Of a stretch of DNA of 64,000 nucleotides, positions 16,848-24,684 are shown piece by piece. The notes below the pieces were generated by a model. The model was not told the DNA's origin. It worked only from the letters and a program-made list of their open reading frames with translations, and ran no database searches. Position 1 is the first letter of the stretch; the number at the start of each line of letters is the position of its first letter. A program made the position numbers and the translations under genes. The stretch is from Mycobacteriaceae bacterium (GTDB lineage: Bacteria; Actinomycetota; Actinomycetes; Mycobacteriales; Mycobacteriaceae): the NCBI GenBank assembly GCA_029977845.1, contig JAPOKC010000013.1, forward strand, positions 1-64,000. Reading direction: 5' to 3'.

Positions 16848-17116
16848 CTGTCATGGCTGAAGAGCGCCCCACGACCCGGCCCAAGACCGAAGTGCCCGAG
16901 CGGGTCTCCACCGATGACGCTCTTGACGTGCAGACCGTGGTGGTCGAGGAGCGCGGACAATGGGCCGTCGACGTGGTCGTAGTCTTCGCTGACGGGGTGG
17001 TCCGCAAGCGGATCAACACCCACCGGACCAGGGCTCGCGCCGAGTTGGCCGCCGATCTGATCAAACGGGCGGCCGAGCGCGACATCGGCGCCGGACCGCT
17101 GCACGGAATGAGTTGA
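16844..17116 (+). CDS. Small uncharacterised hydrogenase-operon protein
   Basis: A 90-residue protein that begins at a GTG overlapping the previous stop by 4 nt; the ATG at 16853 is a possible alternative. The N-terminal 25 residues are polar and Pro/Thr-rich. The rest looks like a small alpha/beta fold with a hydrophobic strand (WAVDVVVVFADG) and an Arg/Ala-rich helix (RARAELAADLIKRAAE). No cysteines or metal motif are seen. Its position among hydrogenase genes suggests an assembly or structural role, but I do not recognise it. Confidence 0.75.
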   Translation: MTVMAEERPTTRPKTEVPERVSTDDALDVQTVVVEERGQWAVDVVVVFADGVVRKRINTHRTRARAELAADLIKRAAERDIGAGPLHGMS

Positions 17117-17127
17117 CGAGGAGTGTT

Positions 17128-18363
17128 GTGACAGACCTGCTGGATCCGGCCGTTCTCGCGGTCCGGCCACAGCCGCTGGGCGCTTTCCCGCTGCCGCTGG
17201 GCTACCTGTTGATCCCGGCATCGCCGGAGACCGAGGACGCCCGGCTGGCACTGCTGGCGGGCCGGCTGCCCGAGTGGCCGGCGGCTCTGCGCCCCCATGA
17301 ACTGGCGCTGGCCGGTGATCGCGACGGCGCGCTGGCGGCGCTGACCGGGGACGACCCGATCAGCCGCTACAACCGGTTCGTGATGGATCCCGATTCGGTC
17401 GACCCGGCCGAGTTGCGTTCGGCCCTGGGCGATTTCGGCGTTCTGGTCGATGTCGTGCTCTACGCCATGGACCGCACCGACACCGCACCGGAACTCGGTG
17501 AGGCCACCGGTGAGCTGGCCGCCCTGGTGCTCAGCGCCCAGGCCAGCGCGGCATTGCAGGATGGTGACGAGGCTGCCGCCATCGCTGCACTCGACCGCGC
17601 CGCAGAAGAGGCCGCGGGGGTGTCCGAACCGCTGCGCGGTGTGCTGCTGGGCGCGTCGGCCGCGGTCGCCGAAGGCCAGGACGCGGTCAGCCGTTTCGAG
17701 CGTGCGCTCAAGGCCCTCGACGGCGCCGAGGGTCTGCGGATCGCCCGGGCCGAGTTGCATCTGACGCTGGCCGGCCTGCTGCACGAGCAGGCCCAGGATC
17801 GCCCCGATCTGCTGGCGCGGGCGGTGCCGCATTACCACTCGGCGCTGCAACTGGTGCTGCGTGAGGAGGCCCCGCTGCTGTGGGCCTCGGCGCACGCCAA
17901 TCTGGCCACCGCGTATCTGACGATGCCGATGACCGAGGCCTCCGGCCAGTTGCGCCTCGGGGTGGCCGCGCAATCGCTGCGTTCGGCGCTGAAGGTCTAC
18001 ACCCCGGAGGACTATCCGGAGCAGTGGGCCAGCGTTCAGCTGAACCTGGCCAACTCGCTGGTGTATACCCCGTCGAGCCATCAGGTCGACAACATGGTCG
18101 AGGCCGTCGAGCTCTACGAGGCGGTGCTGCAGGCGCGCGATCGCGAGACCGATCCGCTGGGGCGGGCGCGGGTGCTGGCCAACCAGGGCAATGTGATGGC
18201 CCATCTCGGCGACTTCGACCAGGCAAAGGCCAAGCTGTACGAGGCGCGGTTCCTGTTCGAGGAACTCGGCGACCACGATTCGATGCGCACCGTGCGCGGT
18301 GTGCTCGATGAGATCGCCCGGTCCTCGGCGCTGAACCGCACCGAGGATGAGGACGGGCAGTGA
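17128..18363 (+). CDS. TPR-repeat protein of the hydrogenase operon
   Basis: A 411-residue, helix-rich protein. Tetratricopeptide-like helix pairs are clear from about residue 190 onward (for example ASAHANLATAYLTMP, WASVQLNLANSLVYTP and GRARVLANQGNVMAHLGDFDQAKAKLYEARFLFEELGD). I choose the GTG at 17128 because GACGAGGAG precedes it; a TTG at 17113 would overlap the previous stop. TPR proteins are scaffolds, so this one may hold the hydrogenase or its maturation partners. It overlaps the next gene by 4 nt. Confidence 0.82.
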   Translation: MTDLLDPAVLAVRPQPLGAFPLPLGYLLIPASPETEDARLALLAGRLPEWPAALRPHELALAGDRDGALAALTGDDPISRYNRFVMDPDSVDPAELRSALGDFGVLVDVVLYAMDRTDTAPELGEATGELAALVLSAQASAALQDGDEAAAIAALDRAAEEAAGVSEPLRGVLLGASAAVAEGQDAVSRFERALKALDGAEGLRIARAELHLTLAGLLHEQAQDRPDLLARAVPHYHSALQLVLREEAPLLWASAHANLATAYLTMPMTEASGQLRLGVAAQSLRSALKVYTPEDYPEQWASVQLNLANSLVYTPSSHQVDNMVEAVELYEAVLQARDRETDPLGRARVLANQGNVMAHLGDFDQAKAKLYEARFLFEELGDHDSMRTVRGVLDEIARSSALNRTEDEDGQ

Positions 18364-19217
18364 CCACGACAGAACAGTCCTTCGAGGAACTGGCCAAGCG
18401 GGTCGACGACGCGGTCGCCGCCATGGCGGATCTGGATCCGGCCGCCCGCAAGGTCGCCGAGGAACTTCAGGCCGCGATCGAGGCCGTGCACAAGGCCGGG
18501 CTGGTGACGATGATCCGCCGGATGCGCGAGGACGAGGGCGCACGGAAGGTGCTGTTCGGCCTCGTCGAGGACCCGGTGGTGCACACCCTGCTCTCACTGC
18601 ACGGGATCCTGCGGCCCGATCCGATGACACAGGCCAATCAGGTGCTCGACGGTGTGCGTCCGCAACTGCACAGCCACGGCGGGGACGTCACGCTGGTGCG
18701 CATCGAGGACGACACCGCCTTTGTACGACTGGAGGGTGCCTGCAACGGCTGCTCGATGTCCTCGGTGACACTGCGCAACCTCGTTGAAGATTCTCTGGTG
18801 CAAGGTGTTTCGTCGATCATGAAGGTCGAAGTCGTCAAGGATCAGGCTTCGCCCACACTGATCTCGGTGGACTCGCTGTTCAGCGGCCGGGACCCGGCCG
18901 CTGAGGGCTGGGTGAAGCTTGGGCCCGCCGCCGATATCGCGATCGATGACCTGTCGGCCGCGACACTGGGCGGCGTCAGCGTGATCGTGGTCAACCTCGG
19001 CCAGCGATTGTCGGCCTACCGCAACGCCTGCGCGCACGAGGCGCTGCCACTGACCGACGCCGTGCTCGACGTCTCCAACGGCACGCTGACCTGCCCGTGG
19101 CACGGCTTCTGCTACGACGCCACCTCGGGGGAGTGCCTCAGCGCGCCCGGCGCTCAACTGGAGCAACTGCCCCTGCGCATCGACGACGGTGACGTCTGGG
19201 TGCGTGTCTCCCAATGA
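18360..19217 (+). CDS. hucE: NifU-Rieske fusion iron-sulfur protein, HucE-like
   Basis: A 285-residue two-domain protein. A helical N-terminus leads into a NifU C-terminal domain (about 90-160) with CNGC (Cys128, Cys131) and then a Rieske domain (about 185-285) with Cys224-Ala-His226 and Cys245-Pro-Trp-His248. In M. smegmatis an iron-sulfur protein named HucE, encoded in the Huc operon, is needed for hydrogenase activity and is proposed to relay electrons towards the quinone pool. Order and domain content suggest this is its counterpart. No membrane segment is seen. Confidence 0.85.
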   Translation: MTTTEQSFEELAKRVDDAVAAMADLDPAARKVAEELQAAIEAVHKAGLVTMIRRMREDEGARKVLFGLVEDPVVHTLLSLHGILRPDPMTQANQVLDGVRPQLHSHGGDVTLVRIEDDTAFVRLEGACNGCSMSSVTLRNLVEDSLVQGVSSIMKVEVVKDQASPTLISVDSLFSGRDPAAEGWVKLGPAADIAIDDLSAATLGGVSVIVVNLGQRLSAYRNACAHEALPLTDAVLDVSNGTLTCPWHGFCYDATSGECLSAPGAQLEQLPLRIDDGDVWVRVSQ

Positions 19218-19223
19218 AAAAAC

Positions 19224-20414
19224 ATGAGCAGTAAGTACACCGTCCGGCACAACATCTCCGGTGTCGGCACCCGGCCCGATGTGGTGCCGGAGGTCGATCG
19301 CAGCGACGGATGGAAGCCGGCGGTCTGGCTGGGCGCCCCCGCCCCGGGCGGGCTTGCACTTCCGGCGGCCCAACCCTCGATGGCGTGGATGTACTCACCG
19401 CGCGGGGTGTTTCTCGGCGAGGAGCATCTCGTCGTCGCCGACTCCGGTAATCACCGGGTGCTGATCTGGAACGGCATCCCGACCACCGACGAGCAGCCCG
19501 CCGATGTGGTGCTCGGCCAGCCCGACGGACAGACCGAGGGCCCGGCGGCAGGCGGCCGCGGTCCCGAACGCGGGATGCATCTGCCCACCGGTGTTCTCAT
19601 CCACCAGGGCCGGCTGATCGTCGCCGATGCCTGGCATCACCGGATCCTGATCTGGAACAGCGTGCCGACCCTCAGCGACACCGCCCCCGATGTCATCCTC
19701 GGCCAGCCCGATGCTAGTTCGGTCGAGGTGAACCGGGGCGGGCCGTGCTCGGCCATCAGCCTCTACTGGCCGTTCGGTATCGCGATCGTAGGCACGTCGT
19801 TCTGGGTGGCCGACACCGGCAACCGCCGGGTTCTGGGCTGGCGCAACGGCATTCCCGAGCCCGACCAGCCCGCCGACGTGGTGCTGGGCCAGCCCGATGC
19901 GGTCTCCAACGCCGAGAACCGCGGGGCCGACGCCGGCCCGGCCAGCTTCCGGTGGGCGCACGACATCGCCGGCCGCGACGATCTGCTGCTGGTCGCCGAC
20001 GCCGGCGATCACCGGGTGCTCGGCTGGTCGCCGCAACCCGACGCCGACCGCGACGCCGATCTGGTGATCGGACAACCGGACTTCACCGGTTCCGAGGAGT
20101 GGCCGTACGGTCCGCACACCAACGACAGGTTCCGCTTCCCGTACGCGATCTGCCTGGACGGTGACCGTCTCGCAGTGGCCGACACCGCCAACAACCGCAT
20201 CCTGCTCTGGGACGGAATGCCCGACGGCCCGGTCTGTCGCGGTGCGGATCATGTTCTCGCACAGCCCGATTTCGGCTCCAACGGCGAGAACCGGTGGACC
20301 TCCGTGCAGCCCGACACCCTGTGCTGGCCCTACGGGATGTCGCTGCGCGGGGACACCCTCGCGGTGTCGGACTCCGGCAACAACCGGGTGATGTTGTGGA
20401 GGAGGACCACGTGA
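19224..20414 (+). CDS. NHL-repeat beta-propeller protein
   Basis: A 396-residue protein made of six NHL-type blades, each ending in a motif like ADxGNHRVLxW and followed by VLGQPD. Blades recur about every 55 residues, with the last a shorter SDSGNNRVMLW. There is no signal peptide or membrane anchor, so it should be cytoplasmic, and no catalytic motif. Propellers of this kind bind proteins, RNA or small ligands. Being inside the hydrogenase operon it probably acts as a docking or assembly factor, but its task is unknown. Confidence 0.85.
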   Translation: MSSKYTVRHNISGVGTRPDVVPEVDRSDGWKPAVWLGAPAPGGLALPAAQPSMAWMYSPRGVFLGEEHLVVADSGNHRVLIWNGIPTTDEQPADVVLGQPDGQTEGPAAGGRGPERGMHLPTGVLIHQGRLIVADAWHHRILIWNSVPTLSDTAPDVILGQPDASSVEVNRGGPCSAISLYWPFGIAIVGTSFWVADTGNRRVLGWRNGIPEPDQPADVVLGQPDAVSNAENRGADAGPASFRWAHDIAGRDDLLLVADAGDHRVLGWSPQPDADRDADLVIGQPDFTGSEEWPYGPHTNDRFRFPYAICLDGDRLAVADTANNRILLWDGMPDGPVCRGADHVLAQPDFGSNGENRWTSVQPDTLCWPYGMSLRGDTLAVSDSGNNRVMLWRRTT

Positions 20415-21253
20415 GGCCGCGGATCGTCCAGACCGACGGGCAGATCGGTTTCTACTGGGCCACCCCGGAGGGCAAGCCGACCTCGCTGCAGGCTCTTGTC
20501 GCCGAGGATGACGAACCCGACCGCCTGGTCGCCACCCACCTGGAAGCGCTCGACGACTCGCTGATCATCGCCGCCGAGAGATTCGGCGAGATCCTGGGCG
20601 GCGGCCGCGGACCGCGCGGGGACGAACGCGATGATCTGCTGGAGTTGCACCGCACACTGGACCGGCTGTGCTTCGAGTACGCCGCAGCGCTGGAGAAGAC
20701 CGGGCTGAGTGCCGATCTGCGGGCGGGCAAGATCGTCGGCACCGCGGTGCTGTTCTCCATCAAGGCCCGCCAACCGCTGGGACTGCTCGGTCCGGCCCCG
20801 CTGGACGATCAGCTCGACGAGCCCTCGCTGGGCATAGTCGGCGGTTACGGCGAGATGCAACTCGTGGATCCGGACAAGCCCTGGAAGGGCGGTCGCTGGG
20901 TGGTGCGAACCGAGACGGGCCAACGCTTCCCGCTCACGCTGTCGATGGTGTTCTTCGACAGTTCCGGCACCAACAAAGAGGGCGCCCGCAAGGAACACCG
21001 TGATGTGCTGAAGTCCGTCGTCGCCGCTGCGCAATCCCCGGAGGCCGACCCGTTCGCCGTCACGTCCGCGGTGGACTGGCTGCTCTACGACTGGCTGATG
21101 GCGCACCGCGACGGCCCGGACAGTGCCGAGATCGTCTTTCCCAAGGGGTACGAAGCCGATGCCGCGCTGGTGGTGTCGGCGGCGGCGGCATCGGTTGCCG
21201 CGCGGGCGACCTTCGATCCGGGTCTGGTGCTCAACCCCATCGCGCGGGGCTAG
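20411..21253 (+). CDS. Uncharacterised hydrogenase-operon protein
   Basis: A 280-residue protein beginning at a GTG that overlaps the NHL gene's stop by 4 nt. The sequence alternates acidic helices (about 30-100) with a beta-rich centre (LGIVGGYGEMQLVDPDKPWKGGRW) and ends in an Ala-rich helix. There are no transmembrane segments or metal-binding cysteines; the only cysteine is in RLCFEYAAAL. I recognise no family. Tight coupling to hucE and the propeller gene suggests a common complex or pathway. Confidence 0.75.
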   Translation: MRPRIVQTDGQIGFYWATPEGKPTSLQALVAEDDEPDRLVATHLEALDDSLIIAAERFGEILGGGRGPRGDERDDLLELHRTLDRLCFEYAAALEKTGLSADLRAGKIVGTAVLFSIKARQPLGLLGPAPLDDQLDEPSLGIVGGYGEMQLVDPDKPWKGGRWVVRTETGQRFPLTLSMVFFDSSGTNKEGARKEHRDVLKSVVAAAQSPEADPFAVTSAVDWLLYDWLMAHRDGPDSAEIVFPKGYEADAALVVSAAAASVAARATFDPGLVLNPIARG

Positions 21254-21257
21254 GGCG

Positions 21258-22469
21258 ATGAAGACCGTTGAGGCGGCCGAGTTCTTCGCCGACGAGGTCA
21301 TCCAGGATCCCTACCCGCTCTACGCCCGGTTGCGGGACGAAGGCGGCCTGCACCGGGTCGGGGACTCCGGCTTCTATCTGGTGTCGAGTTGGGCGGCGGT
21401 CACCGATGCGGCCAACCGTCCGCAGGACTTCTCATCGAATCTGACCGGACCGATCACCTACAGTCCGCAGCGCGGTGTGGCGCCGTTGCCGATGGACGGC
21501 CTCGGCGGCCCGACGCACATCCTGGCCACCGCCGATGACCCGTCCCACGCGATGCACCGGAAATTGATGCTCAGCCAGTTCACCGCCAAGCATGTGCGCG
21601 AATTCGAGCCACATATCGTCGCGACCTTCGAAAGACTCTGGACGCGAAAGGAATCCGCGACAGAAGTCGAGTGGATGGACGCGGTGGCCAACCGGCTGCC
21701 GATGATGATCGTCGCCCGGCTGATCGGGGTGCCCGACGACGACTCCGACCAGCTCGCGCGGTGGGGGTATGCCAGCACCCAACTGCTGGACGGTCTGCTG
21801 TCCGAGGAAATGGTGAACGCGTCGATGGCCTCGCTCGGCGAACTCAACGCCTATATCGTCGAACACCTGGACCGTGCCCGCGAGCGCCCCGGCGATGACC
21901 TGATCGGCGTGCTGGCCACCGCGTGTGCCGACGGCCGACTCGATCAGTTCACCGCGCAGATGATCCTGATCTCGCTGTTCAGCGCCGGCGGGGAGTCGAC
22001 GGCCTCATTGCTGGGCACCGCGGTCACCACGTTGGGCACCGACCCGCAGTTGCAGCGTCGGTTGCGTGCGGAACCGCACCTGATGGCCGCCTTCATCGAG
22101 GAGACCCTGCGGCTGGAACCGTCGTTTCGCACCCATCACCGTCATGTGCTCCACGACACCGAACTCAACGGCGCCACACTCCCGAAGGACTCCCGCATCC
22201 TGCTGCTGTGGGGTTCGGCGAATCGGGATTGCGCGCAGTTCGACGCTCCCGACGAACTGCGCCTGGACCGGCCGGTGACCAAGGGGCACCTGACATTCGG
22301 CAAGGGTCTGCACTTCTGCCTCGGTGCGCCACTGGCCAGGCTGGAGGCATCCACCGTGCTGCGCCTCCTGTTGGACCGCACCGAATGGTTCGAGGCGGCC
22401 GAGGTCGGTCCGTGGCTGCCCAGCGTGCTTGCGCGGCGCCGTGAATACCTCAGGCTGTCACTGAGTTAG
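21258..22469 (+). CDS. Cytochrome P450
   Basis: A complete 403-residue class I bacterial P450. The I-helix reads FSAGGEST (241-248), the ExxR pair is Glu282-Arg285, and the heme loop is FGKGLHFCLGAPLARLE with Cys354 as axial ligand. It starts 4 nt after the preceding stop, so it appears to be the last gene of the hydrogenase operon, although no redox partner gene is nearby. Why a monooxygenase should be co-transcribed with a hydrogenase is unclear. The stop overlaps the convergent lppZ by 4 nt. Confidence 0.9.
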   Translation: MKTVEAAEFFADEVIQDPYPLYARLRDEGGLHRVGDSGFYLVSSWAAVTDAANRPQDFSSNLTGPITYSPQRGVAPLPMDGLGGPTHILATADDPSHAMHRKLMLSQFTAKHVREFEPHIVATFERLWTRKESATEVEWMDAVANRLPMMIVARLIGVPDDDSDQLARWGYASTQLLDGLLSEEMVNASMASLGELNAYIVEHLDRARERPGDDLIGVLATACADGRLDQFTAQMILISLFSAGGESTASLLGTAVTTLGTDPQLQRRLRAEPHLMAAFIEETLRLEPSFRTHHRHVLHDTELNGATLPKDSRILLLWGSANRDCAQFDAPDELRLDRPVTKGHLTFGKGLHFCLGAPLARLEASTVLRLLLDRTEWFEAAEVGPWLPSVLARRREYLRLSLS

Positions 22470-23575
22470 GTCTTGTCGGCGTTGGCCCGTGGGAATCCGC
22501 CGCCCTGCGGGAAGAGTGGGAACACCACGTCGTCGAGTTTCTCGGCGTCACCGGCTGTGCGGTTGACCGTCGCGCCCCAGATGTTGCCGTCCGGTGAGAC
22601 CGCCAGCGACCAGGCGTGGCCGTGGGTGTCCTGGCGCACCACCTCCGGGTCACCGGTCACAGCGCCGGTGGCCTGGGCCAGTCGCACCGCCACCGTCTGC
22701 TTGGTGTTGATGAGGTTCACCAGAACGGTGCCATCCAGTGCCGCGCACCCGGCCACCCCCGGCCGGTCCGGCCAGGTCCACACCGTCGTCGCCTTGCCGT
22801 CCGGGCCGATGCGCTGCAACCGGTCACCGGAGGGAGCCCGATCGGTCACGTACAGCGCCTTGTCAGCCGGATCCAGGCACAGCCCGCCGCCGGCGCCCAG
22901 CCCGCTCAGCGCGGTGGTCGGCGGAGCCTGGTCCACCGTGGTGGGCTGCTCGATACGGATCACCTTGCCGGCCAAGGATTTCGGATCGGCGGCCAGTCCG
23001 GGGTTGCCGGCATCGCCGGTCTGCACCACCAGCGTCGTCGGGCTGGTGAACAGCAGTGAACCGGTGTTGCCGCCGGCCCCCTTCGGGATCCCGGTCAGCA
23101 GATCCTTGGGCGCGTCACCGTCGGCGATCCGGATCACCCGGTTGTCGGTCGGGGTGCTGACGTAGGCATAGGTCAGCCGGTCCTGGGAGTAGGTCGGTGA
23201 GCGCACGATGTCCATCAGGCCGCCGTCGCCGCCGCCGTCGACCGGGACCGTCATCAGGACCTTGGGTTCGGCGCTGACCGACACCTCCTTGATAGCGCCG
23301 GTGGTGCGTTCGGCGACCAGGGCTGTCTTGCCGTCGGGTCCCATGATCAGGCCGCTGGTGGATTCCAGGCAGCCCTGCATGACACCCGGGGCCGGGCAGG
23401 CCTTCGGGAACGGTTTGGCCGGCAGCGGCGGAGGCGGGGGCGGGGTCGAGGACGGCCCGGCGCCGTATTGCGGCGGCGTGGTGAACGGCTGGGAAACCGC
23501 ATTGTCGAAGTGTGCGCACCCGGCCGAGACCATGGTGGCGGCGCTCAGCACCGCCAGGACCCGACCCATCTGCAT
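22466..23575 (-). CDS. lppZ: Lipoprotein LppZ, PQQ/glucose-dehydrogenase-like propeller
   Basis: A 369-residue lipoprotein with signal peptide and lipobox VSAGC (Cys19 by the ATG at 23575), a Pro-rich linker and a beta-propeller domain resembling sorbosone/glucose dehydrogenases (LIMGPDGKTALVAERTTGAIKEV, VSPDGNIWGATVNRTAGDAEKL). M. tuberculosis LppZ is a surface antigen of unknown enzymatic role. It marks the right boundary of the hydrogenase island, because its M. tuberculosis neighbour gatB is 18 kb away here. A second ATG lies two codons downstream. Confidence 0.92.
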   Translation of the reverse strand: MQMGRVLAVLSAATMVSAGCAHFDNAVSQPFTTPPQYGAGPSSTPPPPPPLPAKPFPKACPAPGVMQGCLESTSGLIMGPDGKTALVAERTTGAIKEVSVSAEPKVLMTVPVDGGGDGGLMDIVRSPTYSQDRLTYAYVSTPTDNRVIRIADGDAPKDLLTGIPKGAGGNTGSLLFTSPTTLVVQTGDAGNPGLAADPKSLAGKVIRIEQPTTVDQAPPTTALSGLGAGGGLCLDPADKALYVTDRAPSGDRLQRIGPDGKATTVWTWPDRPGVAGCAALDGTVLVNLINTKQTVAVRLAQATGAVTGDPEVVRQDTHGHAWSLAVSPDGNIWGATVNRTAGDAEKLDDVVFPLFPQGGGFPRANADKT

Positions 23576-23582
23576 GCCCGCC

Positions 23583-23588
23583 AGGTTA
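23583..23588 (-). promoter_or_regulatory. -10 box of lppZ
   Basis: On the minus strand TAACCT sits 7 nt before the ATG at 23575, a leaderless-type placement. Confidence 0.5.
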
Positions 23589-23674
23589 CGGACAATCCGG
23601 TGATGCTCGCCAACGCAGGAGGATTGCTCGGCCGAAGGGGCGTCCAAATCCCGGGTTTGGGCCCCGGTTGCACT

Positions 23675-23680
23675 TACGCT
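23675..23680 (+). promoter_or_regulatory. -10 box of the DoxX gene
   Basis: TACGCT sits 6 nt before the GTG at 23687 and fits TANNNT, suggesting a leaderless start. Confidence 0.5.
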
Positions 23681-23686
23681 CACCTC

Positions 23687-24484
23687 GTGACGAGCCCGAA
23701 TCCCGACCCCGGCTGGCAGCGACCGCCCTCTGCCCGGCTGGTCGACCCGGAGGACGACCTCGGGTCGGTGAGCTACGGCGACCACGAGACGACCAAGATC
23801 ACTCACAATGCCCCGCCCGGACCGGCGCCCACCGGATACGACCTGCTCAACCCCGATCCGCTGCCGTATGTGCAGCCGCAGGCCGAGGCTCCGGCCCCGC
23901 CGGCGGCGGCCCCGGTGCAGATCGTGCCGTCCGAGGACGACGGCCGGTCTGCGGACGGCAAGCGCGGCACCCAGGACTTCGGCCTGCTGGTGCTGCGCCT
24001 GACGCTGGGCGTGGTGTTCATCGCCCACGGCCTGCAGAAGGCTTTCGGCTGGTGGGGCGGTCCCGGCCTGGACGGCTTGAAGACGACGCTGGCCGAGGCC
24101 GGCTACCAGAACGCCGGGATGCTGACCTACGTCGCCGCCGGCGCCCAGATCGCGGCCGGTGTGCTGCTGGTGCTGGGTCTGTTCACTCCGGTGGCCGCGG
24201 CCGGAGCGCTGGCCTTCCTGGTCAACAGCGTCATGGTGACGTTCGACTCCCAGCGGCGCGAGGGCGGCCTGTTCGTGTTCGGCCCCGACGGTGCGGAGTA
24301 TCTGCTGGTCCTGACCGCGGTCGCGGTGGCGGTGATCCTGGCCGGCCCGGGCCGATACGGGTTCGACGGCACCCGCGGCTGGGCGCGGCGGCCGTTCATC
24401 GGCTCGTTCATCGCCCTGGTCCTCGGCGCCGTCGGCGGGGTGGCGGCCTGGCTGTTCCTGCGGGGGATCAACCCGTTCGGCTGA
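23687..24484 (+). CDS. DoxX-family membrane protein
   Basis: A 265-residue protein with a disordered Pro-rich cytoplasmic N-terminus (about 95 residues) and four transmembrane helices of the DoxX fold (FGLLVLRLTLGVVFIAHGLQKAF, then three more helices). The M. tuberculosis counterpart Rv3005c forms a membrane oxidoreductase complex with superoxide dismutase and a thiosulfate sulfurtransferase. It diverges from lppZ, as in M. tuberculosis, but the cfp6 gene expected next to it is missing here; only the ilvB leader region separates it from ilvB. Confidence 0.88.
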   Translation: MTSPNPDPGWQRPPSARLVDPEDDLGSVSYGDHETTKITHNAPPGPAPTGYDLLNPDPLPYVQPQAEAPAPPAAAPVQIVPSEDDGRSADGKRGTQDFGLLVLRLTLGVVFIAHGLQKAFGWWGGPGLDGLKTTLAEAGYQNAGMLTYVAAGAQIAAGVLLVLGLFTPVAAAGALAFLVNSVMVTFDSQRREGGLFVFGPDGAEYLLVLTAVAVAVILAGPGRYGFDGTRGWARRPFIGSFIALVLGAVGGVAAWLFLRGINPFG

Positions 24485-24495
24485 CAGCCCCGGAT

Positions 24496-24525
24496 TTGAC
24501 GCTTGACCTGTGCCGGGACTAATCT
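24496..24525 (+). promoter_or_regulatory. ilvBNC promoter
   Basis: TTGACG at 24496-24501 and TAATCT at 24520-24525 are separated by 18 nt. The -10 ends 7 nt before the leader peptide ATG, so the leader mRNA probably begins at that codon. Confidence 0.7.
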
Positions 24526-24532
24526 GCCGAGT

Positions 24533-24598
24533 ATGTCGACCGGCGGAATCCTTGTAGTAGGCCAGCGCGTTGGTGCGCTTGCCCCTACTCGGGTCTAG
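24533..24598 (+). CDS. ilvB leader peptide (attenuator)
   Basis: This 21-residue ORF, MSTGGILVVGQRVGALAPTRV, is rich in Ile, Leu and Val codons, with the run Ile-Leu-Val-Val at codons 6-9. It stops shortly before a terminator-like hairpin, the layout of a branched-chain amino acid attenuation leader. Stalling at the Val/Leu/Ile codons when charged tRNA is scarce would favour readthrough into ilvB. Such leaders have been predicted upstream of ilvB in mycobacteria and are known in Corynebacterium. It probably lacks a 5' UTR. Confidence 0.8.
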   Translation: MSTGGILVVGQRVGALAPTRV

Positions 24599-24654
24599 TC
24601 AGTCGCACCAGCGCGCAACCCTCGTACAGCCGCCGAAGCTGACGGGGGTTTTTT
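24565..24654 (+). terminator. Attenuator structures and terminator before ilvB
   Basis: The arms 24565-24577 and 24604-24616 can pair over 13 nt with one wobble. Next, CCCTCGTACAGC (24619-24630) pairs imperfectly with GCTGACGGGGG (24638-24648), followed by six T (24649-24654), an intrinsic terminator. The ilvB GTG lies 30 nt beyond. The first arm lies inside the leader ORF, so ribosome position should decide folding. Confidence 0.7.
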
Positions 24655-24684
24655 AATGCCCGAAACGACACCGAGGAGCATCAC

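Noticed and set aside
4213-22469. RuBisCO (cbbLS) and hydrogenase hyp maturation genes
   Set aside because: I looked for them because the neighbours demand them, but no frame in the window shows their motifs.
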